This document shows, piece by piece, positions 43,350 through 52,293 of a stretch of 64,000 bases of DNA; within the stretch, counting starts at the first letter, position 1; each line of letters begins with the position of its first letter. A program made the translations under genes and the position numbers. The DNA lies in NCBI GenBank assembly GCA_964517495.1, contig CAZFER010000018.1:1-64000 (forward strand). The letters run 5' to 3'. The DNA comes from CAZFER01 sp964517495 (lineage in GTDB: Bacteria > Hinthialibacterota > Hinthialibacteria > Hinthialibacterales > Hinthialibacteraceae). The notes under the pieces are model-generated. The model saw nothing but the letters and a program-made list of their open reading frames with translations. It searched no databases and had not been told where the DNA came from.

Positions 43350-44633
43350 GTGGAAACTCAGAATGTAACGTTAACCCGTTCGCCTTATGAAATCCTGAAA
43401 ATATCACGTTGGGCGAGTGATGAAGATGTGAAAGCGCAATATTTTCATCTGGTTAAACAGTATAATCCCGAATATTTTCCAGATGAATTTATCGAGATCC
43501 GTACGGCTTATGATATTTTAAAGCAGCCTGCAACCCGTGCCCGTAACGATGTGGAACTGTTTGCCCCACCACCTGAATATTACTATTCAGAATACCCTAA
43601 TATAGCACAACACCCCCTTTCGCTATTTAAACTTAATCAAGAAATGAAAACCTCGTGTGGGGATACACCGGTGGAGCAACTGGAAGGTGAACAACGAGAC
43701 CGGGCTATTACGCTGTTAAAAGGGATGTCTCTGTATCATATTTTTCATGATCATAAGGAAGAGGCCCGGCAAATATGGGAACGGTTGCTGAAATTAAACC
43801 CTGAAGACGAAGAAACCCAACGCAATTTAGCGTTTTTAACCTGGAACAATGCTTACGAAGCGGCCTCTCAAGGTAATTTTAATGAAGCGGAAGAGATTTT
43901 TCTCTCTTTACCGGAGCAAGGGATTGAGCATGGTATAATTTATCAAAATCTGGCTTTGGCACGTGAACGTCAAGGAAAAAAAGAGGAAGCGGAACAGGCA
44001 TGGCAGCAGGCTTTAAAATGTTACAACAAAGAACTCAAAGATGATCCAAGCGATGAATATCTAAAAGCGCTGGTGGTAGCCATTCATAAATACACGGGGG
44101 GGAAATTTATCGAAGGGGGGAATACGGAAACCTCTACGGGTGGAAGTGCCCCTGGTTCAGCCAAAGAACTTGGTTATGCATGTATTCAGAAAGGGAACTG
44201 GCGGCAGGCGGTAGAGGCGTTGGAACAAGCTCTTCGCGAGAATCAGGATGACGTCGATGTGTTGTGCCAGCTGGGATGGGCGTACTTAAACACCAATCTC
44301 CACAACAAAGCGTTTCATATGTGGAACCTGGCGATGAAAAAAGCCCCAGGGAAGCGGCAAGTCATTGATCATCTGGTTCGAGGTTATACAATTTTTGGTA
44401 AACGATTAAAAGAACAGCGTATTTTCAACCAGGCATTGGTCCAGTTTAAAAATGCGATTAAGTTTGAACCGGATAATGTCGAATTACGGCTTCAATTGGC
44501 CGATACTTATTTTCAAATGCGTAATTTTTCAGCCGCGGCGCAGGAATATCAGCGTATTTTAAATGATGAACCAAGGAACAAAGTGGCCAAGCAAGGGTTG
44601 CGGGAATCCAAACGACTGGGAGGTTTGCGATGA
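43350..44633 (+). CDS. J-domain-like TPR protein of an Hsp70 locus (HPD replaced by NPE), 427 aa
   Basis: Residues 10-70 fold like a J domain: SPYEILKISRWASDEDVKAQ, YFHLVKQYNPEYFPDEFIEI, RTAYDILKQPATRARNDVE. The invariant HPD loop that triggers Hsp70 ATPase is N39-P40-E41. The rest is tetratricopeptide repeats (for example AIKFEPDNVELRLQLADTYF, WRQAVEALEQALRENQDDVD). It is the first gene of an operon: its TGA overlaps the grpE ATG, and dnaK follows. It probably acts as a client adaptor or non-stimulating co-chaperone for this Hsp70 (inference). The GTG start has a weak Shine-Dalgarno. Confidence 0.8.
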   Translation: METQNVTLTRSPYEILKISRWASDEDVKAQYFHLVKQYNPEYFPDEFIEIRTAYDILKQPATRARNDVELFAPPPEYYYSEYPNIAQHPLSLFKLNQEMKTSCGDTPVEQLEGEQRDRAITLLKGMSLYHIFHDHKEEARQIWERLLKLNPEDEETQRNLAFLTWNNAYEAASQGNFNEAEEIFLSLPEQGIEHGIIYQNLALARERQGKKEEAEQAWQQALKCYNKELKDDPSDEYLKALVVAIHKYTGGKFIEGGNTETSTGGSAPGSAKELGYACIQKGNWRQAVEALEQALRENQDDVDVLCQLGWAYLNTNLHNKAFHMWNLAMKKAPGKRQVIDHLVRGYTIFGKRLKEQRIFNQALVQFKNAIKFEPDNVELRLQLADTYFQMRNFSAAAQEYQRILNDEPRNKVAKQGLRESKRLGGLR

Positions 44634-45178
44634 GAGGTTGGCGGAAAGAGTCTGTCGACCCGAAAGAGGTTTTTCCAATCGAAAACCTTCCTATAGAAAC
44701 ATTTGGCGATAGACAAAGTGATGCGTTAGCGTTGTTGTACCACCGGTACAACAAAGAGCGTGATGATTCCAAACCCTCCAGACCACCGGTTCTGTCGGTG
44801 GATAAGCGGAAAGAAGACTTTTTCCGTCGTATCCTTCCAATCCTCGACGGTTTCGATAATATATTTCGTTATGTAGATAATTCCAATTTGCAAGGAGATG
44901 AAACAGTTTCAAATTGGTTAAAGACGCTGGAATCCTTGTACCGACGCCTTCAGTCTGCTCTAGAAAAAGAAGGTTTGACTGCGATAGAATCTGAAGGGAT
45001 GTTGTTGGATCTATCTCTTCATGAAGTGGTTGATACCCGAGAAGACCCCGGTGTGAAGCCCAACACCATCGTGGAAGAAGTGGTGAAGGGGTACCGCTAT
45101 GGTAAACGTGTATTGAGGGATGCAAAAGTTATCGTTTCCAAACGGTCATCGACTGAGAGGGAAAAAATTAGCGAGTAA
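44630..45178 (+). CDS. grpE: GrpE nucleotide exchange factor, 182 aa
   Basis: The C-terminal GrpE body is clear: RRILPILDGFDNIFRYVD, LESLYRRLQSALEKEGLTAI, LDLSLHEVVDTREDPGVKPN, TIVEEVVKGYRYGKRVLRDA KVIVSK. The N-terminal helix is short and lacks the usual long acidic coiled coil (DELEELK-type), so the dimer stalk may be reduced. It exchanges ADP on the Hsp70 encoded next. The ATG overlaps the J-like gene stop (ATGA). Confidence 0.9.
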   Translation: MRGWRKESVDPKEVFPIENLPIETFGDRQSDALALLYHRYNKERDDSKPSRPPVLSVDKRKEDFFRRILPILDGFDNIFRYVDNSNLQGDETVSNWLKTLESLYRRLQSALEKEGLTAIESEGMLLDLSLHEVVDTREDPGVKPNTIVEEVVKGYRYGKRVLRDAKVIVSKRSSTEREKISE

Positions 45179-45304
45179 TTATATTGTTTAATGTAAAATA
45201 TATTATTAAATTGACCTTCACATCATCCTGTCGTGATCGTTCTGATACGATGGTATTACGTTTAAATGTTAAGGTTGATTTGGAGTCGTAGGAGCTGATA
45301 TCCC

Positions 45305-47059
45305 ATGTCACGAATTTTGGGCATAGACCTTGGAACAACCAATTCTGTTGTAGCCATTATGGATGGGGAAAAACCCGTCATTATCCCCAATGAATTAGGG
45401 GATCGTATAACACCTTCCGTGGTTTACTTTGACGAAGAAGGTTCTGTTTTGGTCGGAAAAAAAGCCCGCCGGGCCGCCGGTTTGAATCCCAACCGTTCAG
45501 TTTATTCAATCAAACGGCATATGGGAACTGGTTACCGGGTGGAAATTGACGACAAAAACTTTACACCGCAAGAAATCTCCGCAGCGATTTTGCAGAAAAT
45601 GAAATTTGATGCGGAACAATACTTGGGTGAGGAATGTCCCCAAGCGGTTATAACTGTACCGGCTTACTTTACAGATGCTCAGCGGCAGGCCACCCGTGAT
45701 GCTGGGCAGATCGCTGGTTTCCATGTTCGCCGCATCATTGATGAACCGACAGCCGCCGCCATTTCATATGGTTTGGATAAGGAAAACGATCAAATCCTTA
45801 TGGTATATGACTTGGGGGGTGGAACGTTTGACGTTTCCATTATCGAGATGGTCGAAGGGGTTTTTCAGGTTCTGTCTATCAAAGGCAATAATCACCTCGG
45901 TGGTGATGATTTTGATAAACGCATTGTTGATTATCTTTTGGATCGTTTTAAGGAGAATGAGGGGATTGATCTATCGGACGATCCGAAGGCACTTTTCCGC
46001 CTGCGCGAGGCGGCCCAGGAAGCCAAGATTGAGTTGTCAGGCGTCAAGAAAACTCAGATCATCGTGGAAGCGATCGCCATGACTCAAAAAGGGCCGATCA
46101 CCCTTGAAGAGGAATTAACCCGAGCGACATTTGAAAGTTTGATCCACGATTTGATCGATATGACGGTTGAACCGTCAAAAGAAGCGATTCAGGATGCGGG
46201 ACTTACTCCGGACGATATTTCCAATGTCTTGCTGGTTGGTGGAAGTACGCGTATTCCTGCCGTTCAGCAGTTGGTTCATAAACTGGTGGCAAAAGATCCA
46301 CGCAAAGACGTGAGCCCTGATGAATGTGTGGCATTAGGAGCCGCCATTCAGGCATCTATCCTGGCACCATTGGATGAAGAACTTGAAGAAACCGCTGCGG
46401 ATCAAGTGAGTAAAGAAGGGCCGGTTATTGTTCACTTGACGCCATTTTCATTGGGTGTTGGTTTGGCCGATGACCGGTATGGGGTATTGATTGAGCGCAA
46501 TTCAACGTACCCCACCGAGGCGCGTGATTTGTTTACCACCACCCGGGATTTCCAATCTGCGATTAGTTTTCCCATTTACGAAGGCGAGGAGATGGTGGCT
46601 TCAGCGAACACGTTTCTGGATATGTTGCGCATTGAGGGAATTCCACCTGCTCCGCGAGGGGTGCCGCGTATCGAAGTGACATTTCGTTTGAATCAGGACC
46701 GTATCTTGGAAGCGACGGCAAAGGATTTGACAACGGATCAGGAAGTGAGTATTACGGTGGTTGCCACCGATAACCGCTTGTCGGATGAAGAGGTCAAGCA
46801 TTTAACGCAAGAGGCTCAGGAACGGGTAGCCAATATGTTGCAGCAGCGTAAAGAAGAAAGCATGACCAATGAAGTGGATTCACTGCTTTTCAAAGCACGG
46901 CGTATTTTTGCCGAATCCGATGATCCGATGGCGGATGAGGCCATGCGTGTGATGGATGAGTTGGAGAATGCCCGTGAACAGAATGATCGAGAATCCCTGG
47001 AAGACAAAATGGGGCAGCTCAACGACATGTTAACTCGCTATGAAACGGCGGATTACTAA
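45305..47059 (+). CDS. dnaK: Divergent DnaK-type Hsp70, 584 aa
   Basis: ATPase domain with LGIDLGTTNSVVAI, VYDLGGGTFDVSIIEM and VLLVGGSTRIPAVQQLV intact, followed by a substrate-binding sheet (GIPPAPRGVPRIEVTFRL) and a helical lid. The interdomain linker, usually DVLLLDVTPLSLG, is PVIVHLTPFSLG (about 373-384), losing the acidic Asp needed for J-protein signalling. The length is about 30-50 residues short of typical DnaK because the flexible EEV(D)-type tail is absent. AGGAG lies 10 bases upstream of the ATG. It is likely the partner of the preceding J-like/TPR protein and GrpE; a housekeeping DnaK may exist elsewhere. Confidence 0.92.
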   Translation: MSRILGIDLGTTNSVVAIMDGEKPVIIPNELGDRITPSVVYFDEEGSVLVGKKARRAAGLNPNRSVYSIKRHMGTGYRVEIDDKNFTPQEISAAILQKMKFDAEQYLGEECPQAVITVPAYFTDAQRQATRDAGQIAGFHVRRIIDEPTAAAISYGLDKENDQILMVYDLGGGTFDVSIIEMVEGVFQVLSIKGNNHLGGDDFDKRIVDYLLDRFKENEGIDLSDDPKALFRLREAAQEAKIELSGVKKTQIIVEAIAMTQKGPITLEEELTRATFESLIHDLIDMTVEPSKEAIQDAGLTPDDISNVLLVGGSTRIPAVQQLVHKLVAKDPRKDVSPDECVALGAAIQASILAPLDEELEETAADQVSKEGPVIVHLTPFSLGVGLADDRYGVLIERNSTYPTEARDLFTTTRDFQSAISFPIYEGEEMVASANTFLDMLRIEGIPPAPRGVPRIEVTFRLNQDRILEATAKDLTTDQEVSITVVATDNRLSDEEVKHLTQEAQERVANMLQQRKEESMTNEVDSLLFKARRIFAESDDPMADEAMRVMDELENAREQNDRESLEDKMGQLNDMLTRYETADY

Positions 47060-47107
47060 CAGCCTGACAAATTCAAACGATTGGTTTATAATAAAGGTTA
47101 TTATGAT

Positions 47108-47136
47108 GAAGACGGCCAAATGGCCGTCTTCTCTTT
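47108..47136 (+). terminator. Rho-independent terminator after dnaK
   Basis: GAAGACGGCCA (47108-47118) pairs perfectly with TGGCCGTCTTC (47121-47131), followed by TCTTT. It ends the J-like/grpE/dnaK unit. Confidence 0.85.
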
Positions 47137-47347
47137 ATAAGGTAAGGATTTTTAAAAGAAAAAACTAAATGCAATATCGTTGATGTTGATTTTATAACTC
47201 CGAATGTATCCAGTTCGTATTATATATAGAGAGTCGCTTGATTAACTATCAGCCATATATATTCTTTTTCTTATAGTGATTATGGCTTGAAACAGATTTT
47301 AAACCCGGATTGTTTGATCCGGTTTTCGGAAAGAAGGGAGACAATCA

Positions 47348-48940
47348 ATGGATGCCATTATTTGTCCGGCATGTGGAGCGAGTAATCCGCTGGAAGCAGC
47401 GGTATGTGATAATTGCAATGAAGATTTAAACACCGTCAAAAGTGTGATTGATACCGCCAATGCTCATTACAATCAGGCGTTATCCTTATCCCATGCGGGG
47501 AAACTGGATGAGGCCATCGGCCAGTTGGAAGCGGCATTAGCGCTTTCCGCCCAGAATCCACAATACCATAACTTATTGGGAACCATTTATGCCCAAAAAG
47601 GTTTGTATAGCGAAGCCATTCGAGCCTGGGAGCGGTGTATCGAACTGAATCCCGAAACAGAAAAAGCCTACCACAATATTGAAAAAGCCCAGGATATGGA
47701 AGAAGATGCGGCAGAAGAACAGCGCAAACGGCCTTTCCTGTTGACCTCAATTGCAGCTTGTATTTTAGCCGTATTTCTCTTGTTTACGACCGCTTATTTC
47801 GGTGTGCGTTCGTATTTCAAGAGCCAATCCATTACAAGTTTGAACAATCAAATCAAAAATAAAGATATTGAAATCGCCACCTGGAAAACCCAATTTGAAG
47901 CCATTGAAAAGAAATTTCCTCAGGAAGGAATCGATGGACTGCTGAAGAAAATATCCGACTTGCAAGGATTGGCGGACGCTCGGCAGGAACAGTTGCAGCA
48001 AGCCAATAAACAATGGCAAGCCAATTTGCAAAACCGGAATACGGAAATTAATAATTTGACAAATCAAATTACAGAGCTTCAGCGGGAAAATAAACAGTTA
48101 AAAACGGAAAATCAAAACATCAACCAACTGCAAGCCATAATCAATACCCATAAAGCGGAAATTGACAAATTAAAACAAACGATCGAACAAAAAGATATCG
48201 CCATTAATGATGCTAAATCAGAGGCGGAATCGTATCGAATCGAACTTGCCACCGCTGAACGGACTATCCAAACGCTGAAACAGGAACGCGAACGCACCAT
48301 CGAAAACATGCGTGCCACCCATGACAAGATTGTGGAAGGCTTGCGTCAAACCATCCGTGACTTGAGGGATGAGGTCGCCCAAAAGGAAAGGCGAATTGCA
48401 GACCTGCAGTTTGCCGATCAGGTATTAAAGCAAGCGGTGGAGAACTATGGAAATAACGATTTCGAAATCGCACAGGCCCTTGTCAAAGATGCACTGGAAC
48501 GCACCCCCAATCATCAAACCGCGCTTTATCTCAATGAAAAGATACAGACGATTTTGAGCGATCCACTTGAGATGGAACTCCGGCGAAAAGCTCAATTTGA
48601 AAGCGAACGCAAACGGGCTGAGGAACGCAAAAACTTGATTAACGATAATCGGGAATTGGTCCAAACTCTGTTAAAAGAGGGGTCTTTTGATAAAGCCATT
48701 GAGATGGCCCAACGTACTTTAAATCTGATCCCGAAAGAGAGTGAGGAACGGGAGCCTTTTGTGCAGGTAATTGATCAAGCGTATGAAATGAAGCGGCAGT
48801 CGGTTACCATGTTGCTCGAAGCCAAGAGAAATATTAAAGAGGAGAATTATAAACAAGCGGAATCGATGCTTAAACAAATTTTAAGGCGTGATCCTAAAAA
48901 TCAGGAAGCCAAAAGTTTGATGGAGCAATTGGTTCAGTAA
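47348..48940 (+). CDS. Zinc-ribbon, TPR, transmembrane, coiled-coil protein, 530 aa
   Basis: Architecture in order: zinc ribbon CPAC...CDNC (C6, C9, C20, C23); two to three TPR units (HYNQALSLSHAGKLDEAIGQ, GTIYAQKGLYSEAIRAWERC); one membrane segment (about 130-152); a long coiled coil (about 158-365, heptads such as LTNQITELQRENKQLKTENQ); and C-terminal TPR-like helices (FDKAIEMAQRTLNLIPKESE). The topology probably puts the ribbon in the cytosol and the coiled coil outside. It looks like a membrane scaffold. It follows the Hsp70 unit after a terminator and resembles its TPR protein in style, so a shared role is possible but unproven. Confidence 0.75.
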   Translation: MDAIICPACGASNPLEAAVCDNCNEDLNTVKSVIDTANAHYNQALSLSHAGKLDEAIGQLEAALALSAQNPQYHNLLGTIYAQKGLYSEAIRAWERCIELNPETEKAYHNIEKAQDMEEDAAEEQRKRPFLLTSIAACILAVFLLFTTAYFGVRSYFKSQSITSLNNQIKNKDIEIATWKTQFEAIEKKFPQEGIDGLLKKISDLQGLADARQEQLQQANKQWQANLQNRNTEINNLTNQITELQRENKQLKTENQNINQLQAIINTHKAEIDKLKQTIEQKDIAINDAKSEAESYRIELATAERTIQTLKQERERTIENMRATHDKIVEGLRQTIRDLRDEVAQKERRIADLQFADQVLKQAVENYGNNDFEIAQALVKDALERTPNHQTALYLNEKIQTILSDPLEMELRRKAQFESERKRAEERKNLINDNRELVQTLLKEGSFDKAIEMAQRTLNLIPKESEEREPFVQVIDQAYEMKRQSVTMLLEAKRNIKEENYKQAESMLKQILRRDPKNQEAKSLMEQLVQ

Positions 48941-48961
48941 CTGAGGATGTGATTTCAATAA

Positions 48962-49006
48962 AAAAGCCGGAATTGAAGCAAGCGAACCAATTCCGGCTTT
49001 TCCTTT
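48962..49006 (+). terminator. Rho-independent terminator after the zinc-ribbon/coiled-coil gene
   Basis: AAAAGCCGGAATT (from 48962) pairs with AATTCCGGCTTTT (to about 49001), followed by CCTTTTTA; loop about 14 bases. Confidence 0.85.
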
Positions 49007-49071
49007 TTATCTTGATGTGAAAATTGGATAAATCCATGATTTTGTTATACCATAAATGATACAAGGATAGA

Positions 49072-49869
49072 ATGGTAAAAAGGACTATGAATCCAACAAG
49101 AATTCGTGATTTGCTTCAACGAGTGCAGGACAAGAGTATTGATATTGATCAGGCAATATCCGAATTAAAAGTATTGCCTTATGAAGATATTGGTATTGCC
49201 AATATCGATCATCACCGTTCGTTGCGCCAAGGGGTTCCCGAAGTGATTTTTTGCCAGGGGAAAACCACGGAAGATATTATTAATATTGTGCGTAATTTGC
49301 GTGAAAACGGTCATCCTGTTCTAGCAACCCGGGTTCACCCGGAGGGATTTGAAGAGGCCAAAAAGCGTTTTCCGGATGCCATTTTTCATGAGCGGGCGCG
49401 CTGTTTTACCCTGGGGCAGTCCTTTGAGGAAGAAGGAATAGGTGATGTACTCATTATTAGCGCGGGGACATCTGATTTACCCGTTGCTGAAGAAGCCTCT
49501 GTAACCGCTCGCTTTACGGGATCAGCAGTTACTCAATTGATTGATGTCGGGGTGGCAGGAATTCACCGATTGCTGGGCCGTTTGGAACGGATTCGAGCGG
49601 CCAGAGCCATCGTGGTGGTAGCCGGGATGGAAGGTGCTTTGGCAAGTGTGGTGGGTGGTTTGGTTGATACGCCGGTTATTGCCGTCCCAACCAGTGTGGG
49701 GTACGGTGCCAGTTTCAATGGTATTGCTGCGCTGCTTACCATGTTAAACAGTTGCAGTGCCGGGGTGACTGTGGTAAATATCGATAACGGTTTCGGCGCC
49801 GGTTTTTCCGCCAGCCTGATCAATAAACGAATTTGCCAAAACCTCTCTCACCAGAAAGGAACCTCCTGA
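49072..49869 (+). CDS. larB: LarB, nickel-pincer nucleotide biosynthesis, 265 aa
   Basis: The AIRC/PurE-related domain with ISAGTSDLPVAEEASVTA, GVAGIHRLLGRLERIRAARA, VVVAGMEGALASVVGGLVDT, IAVPTSVGYGASFNGIAALL and VNIDNGFGAGFSA fits LarB, which carboxylates nicotinic acid adenine dinucleotide to the biscarboxylated mononucleotide precursor of the nickel-pincer cofactor. An N-terminal helical extension (about 1-70) is normal for LarB. LarC and LarE are not in the window. The ATG at 49072 follows AAGGA; its TGA overlaps the start of the next gene (TGATG). Confidence 0.93.
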   Translation: MVKRTMNPTRIRDLLQRVQDKSIDIDQAISELKVLPYEDIGIANIDHHRSLRQGVPEVIFCQGKTTEDIINIVRNLRENGHPVLATRVHPEGFEEAKKRFPDAIFHERARCFTLGQSFEEEGIGDVLIISAGTSDLPVAEEASVTARFTGSAVTQLIDVGVAGIHRLLGRLERIRAARAIVVVAGMEGALASVVGGLVDTPVIAVPTSVGYGASFNGIAALLTMLNSCSAGVTVVNIDNGFGAGFSASLINKRICQNLSHQKGTS

Positions 49870-51236
49870 TGGGTGGAATAAGAAATAGATCAACGTGTTT
49901 TTGCTTCTTGATATTCTTTTTGTTGCCAGGATTCCATTCCTACAGTGACATTGTCATTTTGAAAGATGGTAGCATTCGGTGTGAGGTGCTTGAAGAAACC
50001 GAATCACTGGAAACGGGTTTAAGATATGTAAAAATTCGCATGCAAAACTCGTTGGTTTGGGTTCCCCGCCGGGACATTGTTCGAATTGAACGCACCAGTG
50101 ATTCAGATATCACAGGCAGTGCCAGTTCGAAGGCATTGTTGGATCGATTGATCCAACAGGGGCGAATTGTGCCAGATTTGCAAAAACAACTTAATTTTGT
50201 TGAACCTAAACCACCTGTACGGTCAGAAGTATCTATCCGCGCTAAATCCATCATGGGGTGGGCTTATCTTTATGAAGACGAAGCCGCGATCGAAGAACGC
50301 CGCCGTGCACAGTTGGAAGTGGGGGATGTTGTACCCAAAGATTTTATACTTATGGTCTCACCTAACAGCCGTGCAACCTTATCGGTTGGCAATATCGGTG
50401 AAATTGGCCTTGAGGGGAGAACTCGAATTCGTTTTGATGATCTGCTGATGGACCGGTCAACCCAAAAGTACACGGTCACATTTCGCCTATTAAATGGTGA
50501 TGCATGGATAAGAATTAATTCTTCCGGTAATAGCGAAACCAATTGGAAACGTGTCATTCTTACCATTGATACGGTTAAATGTGTCATTCGATCTGGTGTG
50601 CTTTATGCTGAAACCAGAGAAAAAATGGGTGAAGTGGATGTGAGTTACTTAGAGGGGGAAATGGGGTTGTTTTTCAGTCGTGGAACGGATGGCCCTTATC
50701 CTGTTGAAGTGGGTGAAACGCTTAAAGTTTCACCTGGTTCAAACACCATTCCGGTAGAACCGGCAAACCGAATACAAAGCCGCTTGGAAAAGATCAACAG
50801 CTGGGAGCAATGGGAACCTGAACCCCTGGCGGTGGATATGGAAGTTTCTGTTCCTCCGTTAAGAACCTTTCCATCATTTCGCCCCTTGCCTGCTTTGCAT
50901 GCATATGACATTCAGATTGATGCCTCGATGTTAATGCCTCCGGAAACCCGAAGCATGGGTAAAATCATGCAAATTTACCGAAAAGGGTTGGATAAATATA
51001 AATATGATACCGGTAAATACCCTGCCAACGATCACGGTTTGGAAGCCTTGGAAAAACCTTTCAATGTGGCGGGTTGGCGTGGCCCTTATGTATCTGACAA
51101 AATTCCCAAACGGGATTTGTGGGGCTCAAAATATGTTTATGATCTCTATACGGAGGAGAACAAACAGTATCCGGATGTTCGCAGTATGGGAGCCAACCGC
51201 CGTGATGACCGTGGTCTTGGGGATGATATCCGCTAA
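49869..51236 (+). CDS. Exported FecR-like protein fused to a GspG-type C-terminal domain, ~455 aa
   Basis: A signal peptide (about 12-25, CFCFLIFFLLPGFHS) leads to a strand-rich segment SDIVILKDGSIRCEVL, then a FecR-like beta domain (about 200-290: RLLNGDAWIRI, VILTIDTVKCVIRSGVLYAE). The last 95 residues match the globular domain of major pseudopilin GspG: IYRKGLDKYKYDTGKYPAND, HGLEALEKPF, GPYVSDKIPKRDLWGSKYVY and a DPD-like end RRDDRGLGDDIR. The N-terminal pilin helix is missing, so this is not a pseudopilin. ATG 49869 overlaps the larB stop and has AAGGA eight bases upstream; the frame from 49833 inside larB is rejected. Confidence 0.8.
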   Translation: MGGIRNRSTCFCFLIFFLLPGFHSYSDIVILKDGSIRCEVLEETESLETGLRYVKIRMQNSLVWVPRRDIVRIERTSDSDITGSASSKALLDRLIQQGRIVPDLQKQLNFVEPKPPVRSEVSIRAKSIMGWAYLYEDEAAIEERRRAQLEVGDVVPKDFILMVSPNSRATLSVGNIGEIGLEGRTRIRFDDLLMDRSTQKYTVTFRLLNGDAWIRINSSGNSETNWKRVILTIDTVKCVIRSGVLYAETREKMGEVDVSYLEGEMGLFFSRGTDGPYPVEVGETLKVSPGSNTIPVEPANRIQSRLEKINSWEQWEPEPLAVDMEVSVPPLRTFPSFRPLPALHAYDIQIDASMLMPPETRSMGKIMQIYRKGLDKYKYDTGKYPANDHGLEALEKPFNVAGWRGPYVSDKIPKRDLWGSKYVYDLYTEENKQYPDVRSMGANRRDDRGLGDDIR

Positions 51237-51347
51237 GCATTTTTGTTATTCTTTGCCTGCAGAGATTGCCTTTTTCTTCAATCTGTTTCATCCTATTAAA
51301 ACATGGAATTTATCATTCTAACAATTCAAAACAAAGGAGTATGCAAC

Positions 51348-52235
51348 ATGAAGAGAAACATCTTGACAATCACAATGGTCTTGGCTTTGGGATTAGCCGC
51401 AGTGATGATGGGGGCAACGCCTTATGCCCATGCCCAGGTTTTTCCAACAGAAGCGTATGTGGGTGGATTTTTAATCGGCCCACAGGCCTATTCATTTAAT
51501 CGTTACACGTTTTTTGAAGCCGTCGACAAAGCGGTCGAAGCCAATTGCAGAGTTATCGAAGCTTATCCAGGTCAACGCCTCAGCCCTGATGATGATACCC
51601 GCTTTAATCATGACGCACCCCCCAGTGTGTGGGCAAAAGCGAGAATGAAATTGGATAACGCTGGTGTCCGTCTGGTAAACTATGGTGTGGTCGGATTGGG
51701 TAAAGACGAAGAAGCCAACCGCAAAGTCTTTGACTTTTGCAAAGTGATGGGGATTCCCACCATTACTTCTGAACCACAGGAAGGTTCAATGGATGTGTTG
51801 GAAAAATTGGTGAAGGAATACGATATTAAGTTAGCCATCCATAATCACCCAATTCGGAAAAATAATCCCGACTATAAGTATTGGGATCCCGAATATGTTG
51901 CCAAATTGGTGGAAGGCCGTGATTGGCGTATAGGCGCTTGTGCTGACACCGGCCATTGGGCACGCTCTGGTGTGAAGCCATTGGAAGCACTGAAAATTTT
52001 GGAAGGCCGTATTATTAGTGCCCATTTGAAAGACCTTAACAAATTTGGGGAACACAGTGCTCATGATGTTCACTTTGGTGAAGGTGTATGCAATATCAAA
52101 GGTGTCCTTGATGTATTGAAACGCCAAGGTTTTCAGGGCAACATTTCCATCGAATATGAACACAATTGGGAAAACAACGTCGGCGATGTGGCTGCGTGCA
52201 TCGATTTTGTACGTGAATACGGCAAGATGGAATAA
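51348..52235 (+). CDS. Exported sugar phosphate isomerase/epimerase-like protein, ~295 aa
   Basis: A signal peptide (MKRNILTITMVLALGLAAVM, cleaved near YAHAQ) precedes a xylose-isomerase-like TIM barrel: AVDKAVEANCRVIEAYPGQR, IKLAIHNHPIRKNNPDYKYW, IGACADTGHWARSGVKPLEA, SAHLKDLNKFG and NISIEYEHNW. The metal-type residues (Glu, Asp/His pair, His, Glu) are in family order. Exported members are common in lineages that break down sugars outside the cytosol. The start at 51348 has AAAGGAG eight bases upstream; the frame from 51303 has no signal. Confidence 0.88.
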   Translation: MKRNILTITMVLALGLAAVMMGATPYAHAQVFPTEAYVGGFLIGPQAYSFNRYTFFEAVDKAVEANCRVIEAYPGQRLSPDDDTRFNHDAPPSVWAKARMKLDNAGVRLVNYGVVGLGKDEEANRKVFDFCKVMGIPTITSEPQEGSMDVLEKLVKEYDIKLAIHNHPIRKNNPDYKYWDPEYVAKLVEGRDWRIGACADTGHWARSGVKPLEALKILEGRIISAHLKDLNKFGEHSAHDVHFGEGVCNIKGVLDVLKRQGFQGNISIEYEHNWENNVGDVAACIDFVREYGKME

Positions 52236-52265
52236 AGGATTAAATGCCAATCAGTTTTTCGAATC

Positions 52266-52292
52266 AGGGCGGTCTTCGGGCCGCCCTTTGGT
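52266..52292. terminator. Rho-independent terminator, convergent
   Basis: AGGGCGG (52266-52272) pairs with CCGCCCT (52281-52287) around a TCTTCGGG loop, followed by TTGGTTTT. It lies between the isomerase gene and the convergent nitroreductase gene. Confidence 0.75.
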
Positions 52293-52293
52293 T

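Noticed and set aside
42862..45304. CIRCE or sigma-32 heat-shock control of the Hsp70 operon
   Set aside because: No TTAGCACTC-N9-GAGTGCTAA or good sigma-32 boxes found by eye upstream of the J-like gene or of dnaK.
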